DNA from: CAVWCW01 sp963753615
Lineage (GTDB): Bacteria > Pseudomonadota > Gammaproteobacteria > Chromatiales > Chromatiaceae
Assembly (NCBI GenBank): GCA_963753615.1
Contig: CAVWCW010000009.1
Coordinates: forward strand, 1-57,126
Reading direction: 5' to 3'
DNA: 57,126 bases
Made by a program: the position numbers and the translations under genes. Below the pieces are notes generated by a model. The model searched no databases. It was given only the letters and a program-made list of their open reading frames with translations, and was not told where the DNA came from. Positions 38,277 to 46,999 of this stretch are shown piece after piece (within the stretch, counting starts at the first letter, position 1; the number at the start of each line of letters is the position of its first letter).

Positions 38277-38964
38277 TTGCTGATATCCTCATATTTTTTA
38301 ATCGATAGTTTGTTTATGTCGGTAGCCGGTCAACTACACCTAACCATATTGCTATACAACGGCTACATTATATCAGCTATAACCTTGTTTCTTTATGTCC
38401 GAATCATTACCGTATTGTAATGTCTCACTGGTATTAATTTTGTCTGGGCAAAGGCATTGCCCGCGAGTAATACTAGAGAAGCAACGCTGAGAGAACCTTG
38501 AAGCAACATTGACAAATGTTAATGTGATTCATATATCGCTTAGTTAATTCCGAAGCTGACGCATATCCTGATTATTGAGGACGATAACGAAGCCGCCGAA
38601 GGATAAAGGATAGGAAATTCAACTGTTTCCACCCTCCGCGCAAGGAGCAGCTTTGCCCTCGGTAACCCACTGCGTAAGACCTGTGCGGCATTTGATCCGG
38701 CAGTCCTGAGGGGGATTTCTGGCTGCGGGACTGGCAGCGGGACAGCTGTCCAGGCTAGATCAAAACGATTTAGGATGTGGAATCACAAACCCGGGCCAAG
38801 GCGCCGAACCCACCTCGAAGCCCGCTCGGCCTAACAACTAATTTGCTGATCGAACTCGAACTCGGGCTCGGGGACCTCGCCATCCGAAAGCGGCTTGCGA
38901 TCGACGGAAGCAGACTCAAACAACGGACCAGTCCTATTGCTGCGACCATCCATTCGCCACATTT
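38277..38964. other. AT-rich intergenic region
   Basis: About 690 bases without a supported gene. The first 350 bases are much more AT-rich than the window average. A perfect inverted repeat AACATT-GACA-AATGTT (38505-38520) resembles an operator or short hairpin; no regulator is adjacent. The right half (38620 onward) is GC-richer and shows no recognisable gene. Confidence 0.5.
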
Positions 38965-39594
38965 ATGCCATTCAGGAGGCTGCTGACCCTGAGTGGCGGA
39001 GAATTGAGTGGCAGCTTACGCACGGCCTTGCAGACCCCAAAGGGACTTTGTGCGAATCTGACCGCTGCCGTACCCAACTCAATCCAGGTCAGCGCCAGAA
39101 CTATGCTGATAGCGGACAAAAGAAGGACTGCAAGCAACCGTGAAAACAATAGTGGTGCGTCCCCTATTGTTCGCTTCCATTGCGGTGATCAGGGCATTGA
39201 ACTGCTGTCCGGTCTGTTCAAACGCACGGCCATAGACGAAATATTGCATGTAGAGCGCTTGGCGGACCGCATCCTGTTCTTGAAGGGCGACGTGGTGATG
39301 GAGGCCGCGGAGAAGGTCGAACCCATCCACGACGTGAGGGCTATGCTCGAGTGGGCGGACAGTTCCGAGCAGTCGGCTATCCGCATGTATGATAAGTTCG
39401 CGCTCGAATGTGCCGCCAATGCCGATTCGGCCACCAAGAAACTGTTCGAGGATCGTGTAATGGACGAGGAGCGGCACTTCGGCCATTTCGACAACGAGGC
39501 GGAAAACGTCAAGCGCTTCGGCGACAGCTATCTGGCGCAGCAGGCGATGGAGCGCAGCAGGACTGCGTCGGGTCCCGCGAGTGGCGGCGCTTGA
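38965..39594 (+). pseudogene. Bacterioferritin-like protein lacking helix A
   Basis: From about 39220 the frame matches bacterioferritin helices B-D: DEILHVERLADRILFLKGDV, SSEQSAIRMYDKFALECA and LFEDRVMDEERHFGHFDNEA, keeping ferroxidase-type Glu and His residues (ExxH in helices B and D). The N-terminal helix A (with its Glu ligand and the usual AINQYF-type segment) is absent. The preceding part of the open frame (38965-39200) has no ferritin similarity, and the true start is unclear. It is probably a 5'-truncated copy. Confidence 0.65.
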
Positions 39595-39756
39595 GCGTTT
39601 GGGAACGCCGCTGAATAGCAATCTTCGCTTGCTGTAAACCAGGATCAGGCGCGAACGAATGCCGATTATCAAAGAAAACATAGTCCCTTTCTGAGCAGAA
39701 TAATCGTCGAGTCACAACCTCAACCGAGGATTATCCAACAAAAGGAGGTTAACCCC

Positions 39757-40755
39757 TTGAAAAGCTTAAGGACGTTTGTGCGTTCATTGGTGGCGATGGC
39801 TGTGGTCACCGGCTCCGGAGGCCTTTTTGCCGACGAACCGATTCAGCCTATAAGACCCGCCCAGACCATCAACCTGGCCCAGGCGGAGCTGGGAAAGAAG
39901 CTGTATTTCGACCCACGCCTTTCCAAGTCGGGCTTCATCTCCTGCAACTCCTGTCACAACCTGAGCATGGGTGGCACGGACAATCTAAAGACCTCCATTG
40001 GCCATAACTGGCAGCAGGGTCCGATCAATGCGCCGACGGTGCTGAACTCCAGCCTCAACGTGGCCCAATTCTGGGATGGTCGCGCTGCAGACCTCAAAGA
40101 ACAGGCCGGTGGCCCCATTGCCAACCCAGGTGAAATGGCATTCACCCACACCCTAGCCGTCAGCCTGCTGGAATCGATTCCGGGCTACGTCAACGAATTC
40201 GAACTGGTATTTGGTGAGGAGGGCATCGACATCGACAAGGTCACCGATGCGATCGCGGAGTTCGAAAAGACCCTGGTAACCCCCAATTCCCGTTTCGACC
40301 GGTGGCTGCTGGGCGACGAGGACGCCATCACCGCCGACGAGCTGGCGGGCTACACGCTGTTCAGGGACAGCGGCTGCACCGCCTGTCACAATGGATCTGC
40401 CGCTGGCGGAAACACCTTCCAGAAGATGGGCGTCGTGGAGCCCTATCAAAGCACCAGCCCGGCAGAAGGCCGCAGTGCCGTGACCGGCAAGGACGCGGAC
40501 CGCTTTAACTTCAAGGTGCCGACCCTGCGCAATGTGGAACTGACCTACCCCTATTTCCACGACGGGGAGGCCGAGACCCTGACCGAGGCGGTGGACATCA
40601 TGGGCCGGCTGCAGCTGGGCAAGAAGTTCACCGATGAGGAGAATGCCCAGATCGTGGCCTTCCTGAAGACGCTGACCGGTGATCAGCCCAACTTCGCGCT
40701 GCCGATTCTGCCGCCTTCGACGGAAAAGACTCCACCGCCAAATCCGTTCGACTGA
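39757..40755 (+). CDS. Periplasmic di-heme cytochrome c peroxidase (CcpA/MauG superfamily)
   Basis: The 332-residue protein has a signal peptide (VRSLVAMAVVTGSGGLFAD) and two heme sites, CNSCH (63-67) and CTACH (207-211). The order ELGKKLYFDPRLS, GRAADLKEQAGGPI, RFDRWLLGDEDA, NFKVPTLRNVELTYPYFHDG is that of bacterial cytochrome c peroxidases, which reduce H2O2 with electrons from small cytochromes. It starts with TTG at 39757, preceded by AAAAGGAGG at a good distance. It is convergent with the cytochrome c4-like gene. Confidence 0.93.
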   Translation: MKSLRTFVRSLVAMAVVTGSGGLFADEPIQPIRPAQTINLAQAELGKKLYFDPRLSKSGFISCNSCHNLSMGGTDNLKTSIGHNWQQGPINAPTVLNSSLNVAQFWDGRAADLKEQAGGPIANPGEMAFTHTLAVSLLESIPGYVNEFELVFGEEGIDIDKVTDAIAEFEKTLVTPNSRFDRWLLGDEDAITADELAGYTLFRDSGCTACHNGSAAGGNTFQKMGVVEPYQSTSPAEGRSAVTGKDADRFNFKVPTLRNVELTYPYFHDGEAETLTEAVDIMGRLQLGKKFTDEENAQIVAFLKTLTGDQPNFALPILPPSTEKTPPPNPFD

Positions 40756-40773
40756 TCTTAATAATGAGATGAT

Positions 40774-40799
40774 CCGGGGCCGGCTGCAACCGGCCCCGG
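40774..40799. terminator. Strong hairpin between convergent cytochrome genes
   Basis: A perfect 10-bp stem (CCGGGGCCGG / CCGGCCCCGG) with a CTGCAA loop lies between the convergent peroxidase and cytochrome c4-like genes. It lacks a T-run, but the position and stability suggest it ends transcription from either side. Confidence 0.6.
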
Positions 40800-40856
40800 T
40801 GGGGCACGCGAATCCCGGTTCCTCCCGATTTCAGGCCGTTCGGCCTCCAACTCCCG

Positions 40857-41486
40857 TCAAGGCTTTGTTTCGGCGCCTGTCGTCTCCTCGGTCCGGATTT
40901 TCGAGTCCCCCATCTTCGGACCGCCAGCGTAGAACTCGCTCAAAGCTCTAAGGTCTTCGTCGCTCAGCTTCTCCAGGCGTTCCTGCATCAAAGGCGGCTG
41001 CGGCATGATGGTGTCCGCCGCCCGGTAGTCGTGCATCATAATCTGCAAGTAGCCTTTGGCCTGCTTCGCCAACGGCGGCGTGTCCTTGTCTTGAAAGCGG
41101 CCTCCGTCCTTATGGCACTTCTCGCAATACTCGGTATGCAGGTCCCGGCCGCGTTGAGCCAGCTTTGGATCTACTACACTCTGGCTCCCCACCCATGTTT
41201 GTCTTCCGTAGTGCAGGGCCATCCGCTGTAATTGGCTCGGCTTGTAGCCCTTGGCGATCCGTCCCATGATTGTCGAGCGCCGTTGATCCTTCTTGAGGGC
41301 TCGCATGGCGGAATAAAAATACTGGAAGTTCAGGCCGGCGATGGTCGGTATGTAGGGCGAAGTGCTGAGACCGCTCGGGCCATGACACCCGTTGCAGTTT
41401 TGCTCAAGCACGCCAGCGCTTGCCGGCGCGGCAATCATGGCTCCAATTGCCAACAGCAACAAATTGCGCAGCTCACGTACCTTCAT
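40857..41486 (-). CDS. Di-heme cytochrome c (c4-like)
   Basis: The 209-residue protein has a signal peptide (LLLLAIGAMIAAPASA) and two class I heme domains, with CNGCH and CEKCH motifs about 90 residues apart. Likely distal Met ligands are in STIMGRIAKGYKPSQL and MPQPPLMQERL. Two-domain c4-like cytochromes carry electrons in the periplasm; a similar di-heme layout occurs in flavocytochrome c subunits, but no flavoprotein gene is adjacent. It may be the electron donor to the neighbouring peroxidase (inference). Confidence 0.87.
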   Translation of the reverse strand: MKVRELRNLLLLAIGAMIAAPASAGVLEQNCNGCHGPSGLSTSPYIPTIAGLNFQYFYSAMRALKKDQRRSTIMGRIAKGYKPSQLQRMALHYGRQTWVGSQSVVDPKLAQRGRDLHTEYCEKCHKDGGRFQDKDTPPLAKQAKGYLQIMMHDYRAADTIMPQPPLMQERLEKLSDEDLRALSEFYAGGPKMGDSKIRTEETTGAETKP

Positions 41487-41519
41487 GGCTTATATCTTCT
41501 TTGTATGCTGAATTTGATG

Positions 41520-42116
41520 CTACAAAAATCTTGTGTTGGAAAAACCCACGGCCCGGATCGCCAGCAAAACCGCCAGTGCTCCGGCGTAAACCAGAGGTTC
41601 CCGGTAGTCGGCCTTGACCAGCCACAGGTAATGCCCCACCGCCAACAGGGCCGCCAGGTAAATCAAGCGATGCAGACGCTGCCAGTTCGGCCCCAGGCGG
41701 CGCATCCAGCCACGGGTGGAGGTGAGCGCCAGGGGCAGCAGCAACAGCAAGGCGCTCGCGCCCAGAATGATATAGGGCCGTTTCGTAAGGTCGTCCAGAA
41801 TCAGTTCCCAGATCAGGCCCTGGTCGAGCAGCAGCCAGACCGAAAAATGCAGCAATGCATAGAAGACGGCGAACAGCCCGAGCATGCGGCGCAGGCGCAA
41901 CAGGGTTGCCCAACCGCTGAGGCCGCGCAGCGGGGTAACGGCCAGGGTCAGCAGCAGCATCCGCAGGGCCCAGTCGCCGCTGGCGTGGCTCAGGGCCTCC
42001 ACCGGATTGGGCCCCAGACGCTCGCTCCAGGCGCGCCACGCCAGCACCAGAGCAGGACTCAAGCAGGCGACGAACAACAGGGGCTTGACGCCCCAGCGCA
42101 GCCAGTTGGCGCTCAA
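41520..42116 (-). CDS. msrQ: MsrQ, heme-binding membrane subunit of methionine sulfoxide reductase
   Basis: The 198-residue membrane protein has about six helices of the ferric-reductase-like domain, with histidines in LHFSVWLLL, LHRLIYLAA and VGHYLWLVKA. MsrQ passes electrons from the quinone pool to MsrP. It lies downstream of msrP on the same strand, as usual. Family segments WALRMLLLTLAVTPLR and RRMLGLFAVFYALLHF are clear. Confidence 0.95.
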   Translation of the reverse strand: MSANWLRWGVKPLLFVACLSPALVLAWRAWSERLGPNPVEALSHASGDWALRMLLLTLAVTPLRGLSGWATLLRLRRMLGLFAVFYALLHFSVWLLLDQGLIWELILDDLTKRPYIILGASALLLLLPLALTSTRGWMRRLGPNWQRLHRLIYLAALLAVGHYLWLVKADYREPLVYAGALAVLLAIRAVGFSNTRFL

Positions 42117-42205
42117 CCTAACGACGGCCGTTGCACCCGGTCAGGGGTTCACCGCAGATACCGGTTAAGCGCATCGGCCTCGAAGCAGTCAACCAGGGTT
42201 TGGGT

Positions 42206-43153
42206 TCAATAGAACTCACTCAGATCCATCCCTGCGTAAAGCTGGGCCACCTGCTCGCCATAGCCGTTGAAGGGCTCGGTCGGCTGTTTGCCGGCGAACA
42301 AATCCTCGCCAATGTTGCGGTGGTACTTCTGACTCCAGCGCGGGTGCTCCACCGCCGGGTTGACGTTGGCGTAAAAGCCATACTCCCGCGCCGACAAGGC
42401 GTTCCAGCTGGTGGTCGGCTGCTCGCGTTCGAAACGGATGGAGACGATCGACTTGATGCTCTTGAAGCCATACTTCCAGGGCACCACCAGGCGCAGGGGG
42501 GCGCCGTTCTGGTTCGGCAGCAGCTCGCCATAGAGACCGGTGGCGAGGATGGTGAGCGGGTGCATGGCCTCGTCCATGCGCAACCCCTCGCGGTAGGGCC
42601 AATCAAGGATGCGCAGGCGTTGACCGGGCATCTGCTCGACGTCGTAGAGGGTGGTGAAGGCCACATATTTTGCCGCCGAGGTGGGCTTGAACCGTTTCAG
42701 CAGATCGCCCAGCGGGAAGCCGACCCATGGAATCACCATGGCCCAAGCCTCGACGCAGCGAAGGCGGTAGACCCGTTCCTCCTGGGGCAGCAGCTTGAGG
42801 ATGTCTTCGATGCCGATCTCCCCGGGCGCCTCGCACTCGCCGTCCACCGACAGGTTCCACGGGCGGGTCTCGAGCCGATGGGCGCTCTCGGCGGGATCCC
42901 GTTTGTCGGTGCCGAATTCGTAGAAGTTGTTGTAGCCGGTCACGTCGTCATAGGGGGTGGGATCGGCATCGCTGCTTAGCGCGCTCTTGATCACGCCCGG
43001 AATCTTCTCCCCGGCTTGCAGTCGGGAACCCAAGGGCAGAAGGCTGGCGGCGCCTGCCGCGGCCGCCGCTTTGATAAACTGCCGCCGCCGCTCCCAGACC
43101 CCGCGCTCGGTGATCTCGGAGGGGCGAATCGGGCTCGGCTTGCGTCGCTTCAT
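42206..43153 (-). CDS. msrP: MsrP, periplasmic molybdopterin methionine-sulfoxide reductase
   Basis: The 315-residue protein has a Tat signal (ERRRQFIKAAAAAGAASLLP). The molybdopterin fold shows YNNFYEFGTDKRDPA, WNLSVDGECEAPGE, the Mo-ligand Cys region EERVYRLRCVEAWAMVIPW and GAPLRLVVPWKYGFKSIKSI. It repairs oxidised methionines in periplasmic proteins, with MsrQ as electron source. The start at 43153 directly precedes the Tat signal; the frame extends 28 codons further without conservation. Confidence 0.95.
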   Translation of the reverse strand: MKRRKPSPIRPSEITERGVWERRRQFIKAAAAAGAASLLPLGSRLQAGEKIPGVIKSALSSDADPTPYDDVTGYNNFYEFGTDKRDPAESAHRLETRPWNLSVDGECEAPGEIGIEDILKLLPQEERVYRLRCVEAWAMVIPWVGFPLGDLLKRFKPTSAAKYVAFTTLYDVEQMPGQRLRILDWPYREGLRMDEAMHPLTILATGLYGELLPNQNGAPLRLVVPWKYGFKSIKSIVSIRFEREQPTTSWNALSAREYGFYANVNPAVEHPRWSQKYHRNIGEDLFAGKQPTEPFNGYGEQVAQLYAGMDLSEFY

Positions 43154-43278
43154 GTGAGTTCTCCGGTATGCCGGCCAAATGGGAACTATAGACCACCCAG
43201 GCGGGCGGTCACTCGCTCGAAAGGTTCCCGAAACCATTCCGCAACCCCAGATTCACGCTTCTGGGTTACTGTGGCGTC

Positions 43279-43416
43279 ATGAAGCCCGAATCCAGGCTGT
43301 CCCGCGAACGCCGTCAGGTCTCCCTGCTTTGGGCCTGGCTGAGCCTGCTGGCAGTGACCGGCGGTTTCCTGCTGTCCTGGGGCTTTCTGTTGCTCTTGGC
43401 CCGTTTCGGCGGCTGA
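43279..43416 (+). CDS. Small single-helix membrane protein
   Basis: A 45-residue reading frame (MKPESRLSRERRQVSLLWAW ... ARFGG) has a basic N-terminus and one long hydrophobic helix (LSLLAVTGGFLLSWGFLLLL). No strong ribosome binding site is evident, so support comes from composition only. It fills the gap between msrP and the GH13 gene on the opposite strand. Confidence 0.4.
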   Translation: MKPESRLSRERRQVSLLWAWLSLLAVTGGFLLSWGFLLLLARFGG

Positions 43417-43451
43417 GCGGCGCCGCGGCCGCTCGATTCAGCCGCCGCCGA

Positions 43452-46400
43452 TCAGATCCGCTCCAGCACCACCGCGCCGAAGTCTGGAATCTGCAGCCAG
43501 TGGCCCCGTAGCAGGCGCGCATCGCGGCCGCCGTTGCCGTGCTCGCCCTCGCCCTCCACGGCGAAAGCGGGCCAGGTGCTGTTCCAAAGCTCCCGGTACA
43601 TGCGGTCCGGCAGGTTCATCTCGGACAGGCTCTTCCAGCCCGACCAGCCGCCGAAGTTGAGCACCACGAAATAGTCGTCCCCCAGGCCGCGGCTGAAGGC
43701 CAGGATCTGGGCATCGGTATAGCGGACCTCGAGCTTGGCCGGGCCCTGGAGGGCGTTGCTGGCGCGCAACCGGCACAGGCGTTTCCACCAGTCGCGCACC
43801 CGCTGCAGGGTCGGATTGCGGCGGTATTCGTCGAGCCCCAGCACCTCGGTCGCGCCAAACCGGAACTGGCGATGCTCCCCGGCCTCGGCGCCCATAAAGA
43901 ACATGGGGATGCCGCGCCCCAACAGGGTGGCGGCGGCCGCCACCTTGGACATGCGCAGCCCGCGCCCGAAGCCTGCCACATTGGCGATGCGGTCATTGAC
44001 GTTGCCCACCTCGTCGTGGCTCTCCGGGTAGTTGGTGACGTTGTACCACTGCTGGCAGCGGTCGTGGCTGAGGCGCAGGGCCTCGGCCAGGCGCGGCATC
44101 ACCAGCTGACCGCGGCAGGCGTCCACCAGGCGGTCGTGAAAATCGTCGCACCACTGGCTGTCCATGGGACCGCCATAGTTGGTCAGGGCCCACTCGTTGG
44201 GCAGGTGTTCGGCGCTCAGCAGGGCTCGCGCGTCGGCGTCCCGGTGCAGGGCCTGGCGCAGCCCGTGCAGAAACGCCCAGCCGCCGCCGGAGCCGGCCTC
44301 CCGCACAAAGCCCCCGGCCTGGTGGGAGTGGACGATGGTGTGGGTGTGGTCGAGCCGGAAGCCGTCGATATGGAACTCCCGCTGCCAGTACACCAGGTTC
44401 TGCTCGAAGAAGTGGCGGCACTGGGGTTGGTCGAAGTCGAACATGGCGCCCCAGCGGGTATCGCCGTCGAAGTAACTGTCCTTCGCCACCCGCCAGAGGA
44501 TATTGCCGTCGCTGCCGGCGTGGTTGAACACCAGGTCTATCAGCACCGCCAGGCCCTGGCGATGGCAGGCATCCACCAGCCGCTTGAGGGCATCGGGTCC
44601 CCCGTAGTCCCGCTCCACCGCGTAGAAATAGGTGGGATCGTAGCCCCAGGAGTTGTCGGAACTGACCTCGTTCACCGGCATCAGCAGGATTGCGGTCACG
44701 CCCAGGTTGTGCAAATAGCCGTGGGATTCCTCGATTTCCCGCGCCACCGCGACCAGGGGCGGGTCGTCGGGGAAAGCGGTCGCTGAAGCGCTTGGGGTGG
44801 AGCTGATAGATCAGCAACCGGTCCCAGTCCGGGATGCGCCAATCGGCATCGCCCCACTCGAACGCATCTTGGCGTACCAGACGGGACTTGCCGGCGGCGT
44901 CGGTGGAGTCCACCCAGGCGGCGGCCGGGTCCTGCACCGGCTCGCCGTCGTTTAGCAGGAACCGATAGCGGCTGCCGTGGTAGTCGCCATCGGCGCCTGG
45001 CGGCAGGGCGGGAGTCAGTTCGGCCAGGTCCTGCGCCCCCCACCAATAGCTGCCGCCCCGGGTCAGATGCAGTTCCAGGGGCCGCTGTTCCCAGCCGGTC
45101 CAGTCCGCGCTCAACCGGGCGCGGGCGGCCTCCGGGGCATGCAGGGCGAAGCGCAACTGACCGCCCTCCTCCCAGACCCCCGGGCGGCGGATCGGGAATG
45201 GCGGATCGCGGAACAGCTCGGGCAGCGGATTCGGCGCCTGCAGCAGGTCCGGGCGCCCGAACACCGCATGGCGCAAAATCGGCGTAGCGTCGTCCGGGAC
45301 CCAAAGCCGATGCCGGGCGACCGGCTCCCAGCGCACCCCGTCGGTGAATTTGAACGAGCTGGCCACCCCGGCATAGGTGGCGAAGCGGTAGAGGCCGGGC
45401 TCCGAGGGGTCCGGGGCCAGACGGGCGTGCAGCGGGAAGCGGGCACGGTCGATCCAGACGTGGGCGAACAGCGGGGAGGCGAGCCCGGTGTCCGGCGGCC
45501 GCTGGCCGAGTTGGATGCTGACTTCCCGCTCCGGCTTGGGCTCCGCGCCCAGCAGTTGAGGCGCCCCTTCGAGGGCCCAGACCTCACGTGTCCCTTCCAA
45601 GACCAGGCTGCGGGTCGCCGCCCGGTGCTCCCAACGCCGACCCTCCGGCAGACCCGGGTCCTGAAACACGAACCGATACGGGAGACCCGGGTAGAGCGGA
45701 AAACGGAAACGCCTCCAGCCGCCGCTCGCGGCCTCGGCGTCGAGGTCGGTGACGAAATCGGAGGCCTCCTGCCATAGATGCATGCGGAGCGGCTGGCCGC
45801 TGCCCCCCTCCTGGCGAAAATTCACCACCAGATCCTGGGGCACCGGTTTGCGGCTCACCACCGCCAGGCCCTCGCTGTGGGTCCATACCTGGGGGCCGTC
45901 GCCGCCGCCCAGAATCCGGTTGGCGTAGTCCGGCTCGAAGCGGTCCTTGCCATTGACCTGGCGCAGGAACTTGAAGTTGACCAGCTGCCGGCGGCGGCCG
46001 CTCAGCTCCAGATCCCAGAAAGGGCCAATGGCATCCACGCCGTCCGGGTCCAGGCGCTCGCCCCCGTCCTCGTCCGGGCGCCAGAGAAACAGCTGGCCCT
46101 CGCGGTAGCGCTTGGCGGTAATCAGCTGGACACGCACTTGTCCCTGGGGCGCAGCCCGGGGATCGTCCACCAGCACCCGGGCCGAACCCTGGGCGCACCA
46201 TACCTGTGCGGGGAAGCCGCCGTCACTGTTGCGAGGCAGCCAGCGGTCGAAGGCCGAGTCTTCCCAATCCTCGGGCGCATCGCTGCTTTCGGCCCGCTGA
46301 TACAGCTTGAAACCCACCTCCGCCTCCAGGCAGGGGTCGAGTTCGCATTCGAAGTGGTGCCAGCCGTCGGCGTCGGCCTGCTCGCCGAGGGGGCGCAGGT

Positions 46401-46476
46401 GGCGCCGCACATTGGCGCCGGGGCGCCAGATGTGCAACCCGGGCCGGGAAAAACCGCAAACTAGCGAAAAAATCAT
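43452..46476 (-). CDS. Large GH13 alpha-amylase-family enzyme, one frameshift
   Basis: The start at 46476 has a strong GAGGAGGG ribosome binding site. The first 550 residues contain several starch-binding-like beta domains (LHIWRPGANVRRHL; MHLWQEASDFVTDLD; ARARLSADWTGWEQRPLELH). The (beta/alpha)8 catalytic domain has IYQLHPKRFSDRFP, VLIDLVFNHAG, FHIDGFRLDHTHTI (nucleophile Asp), LLSAEHLPNEW (acid/base Glu) and YPESHDEVGN (third Asp). The frame breaks near 44770 at CTTTCCCCGACG; one C too many explains it. Restored length is about 1007 residues. Likely a branching enzyme or related transferase/hydrolase acting on alpha-glucan next to GlgX and GlgP; the exact activity is open. Confidence 0.85.
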
Positions 46477-46610
46477 CGTTGCCCTCCTCGATGGCAATCC
46501 TGGCTCACCGCGCAGGGAAACGCCGAACAACGGCGTCCCTGCTCTTTTTCAGCGTGGCCTCCGAAAAACCGGTATCCGGAAGCCTTCGTTCCGATCGCGT
46601 GGAGCAATTG

Positions 46611-46902
46611 AACCTAGAAAGAGCAGTTGGACGGGGTGAAGAGTACGCTAGCGGGGGTGCAGGGCAAGGCGCAACGAAGCGGAATAGTCGATCTATTCCA
46701 AGGAGTTGCAACGCAGCGACCCACAGGGATGTGGGAAATGTCAGGTTCTGTCTGGAACAGGACCGGACCATACGCCGCCGCAAGCGTGCTATGCGCCCTG
46801 TAGCCTGGATCACCAAATCGGTGTAGACATGAAGCGAAGGCTTGTTCATGCATTTCAGTACCTTAGTGTAAGGATGGAGCGGTCAACTGCTCTTTCTAGG
46901 TT
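46611..46902. mobile_element. MITE-like element with perfect 19-bp terminal inverted repeats
   Basis: AACCTAGAAAGAGCAGTTG at 46611-46629 is matched exactly, inverted, at 46884-46902, enclosing a 292-bp non-autonomous unit. Inside are short hairpins, for example GGAATAG-TCGAT-CTATTCC. No target duplication is obvious. A minus-strand open frame crosses it but starts inside and runs out through the end of the element, so it is probably not a gene. The flanks, 46477-46610 and 46903-46999, hold nothing else recognisable. Confidence 0.75.
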
Positions 46903-46999
46903 GGTAGTGGCGAGCCGTCCTGCCGCCCGCGCGGGACTCTGGGCGCAAGCCTTGCCGTCTCGCTCGAAGCCGATCAACCAAAGCGTAGACCCCGATCGG

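Noticed and set aside
38934..39149. Minus-strand 71-codon frame with a hydrophobic N-terminus
   Set aside because: It needs a TTG start without a clear ribosome binding site and overlaps the plus-strand ferritin-like frame; support is too weak.
46505..46849. Minus-strand open frame over the MITE
   Set aside because: It crosses the element's end and has low-complexity, unconserved sequence; probably chance coding in a GC-rich repeat.
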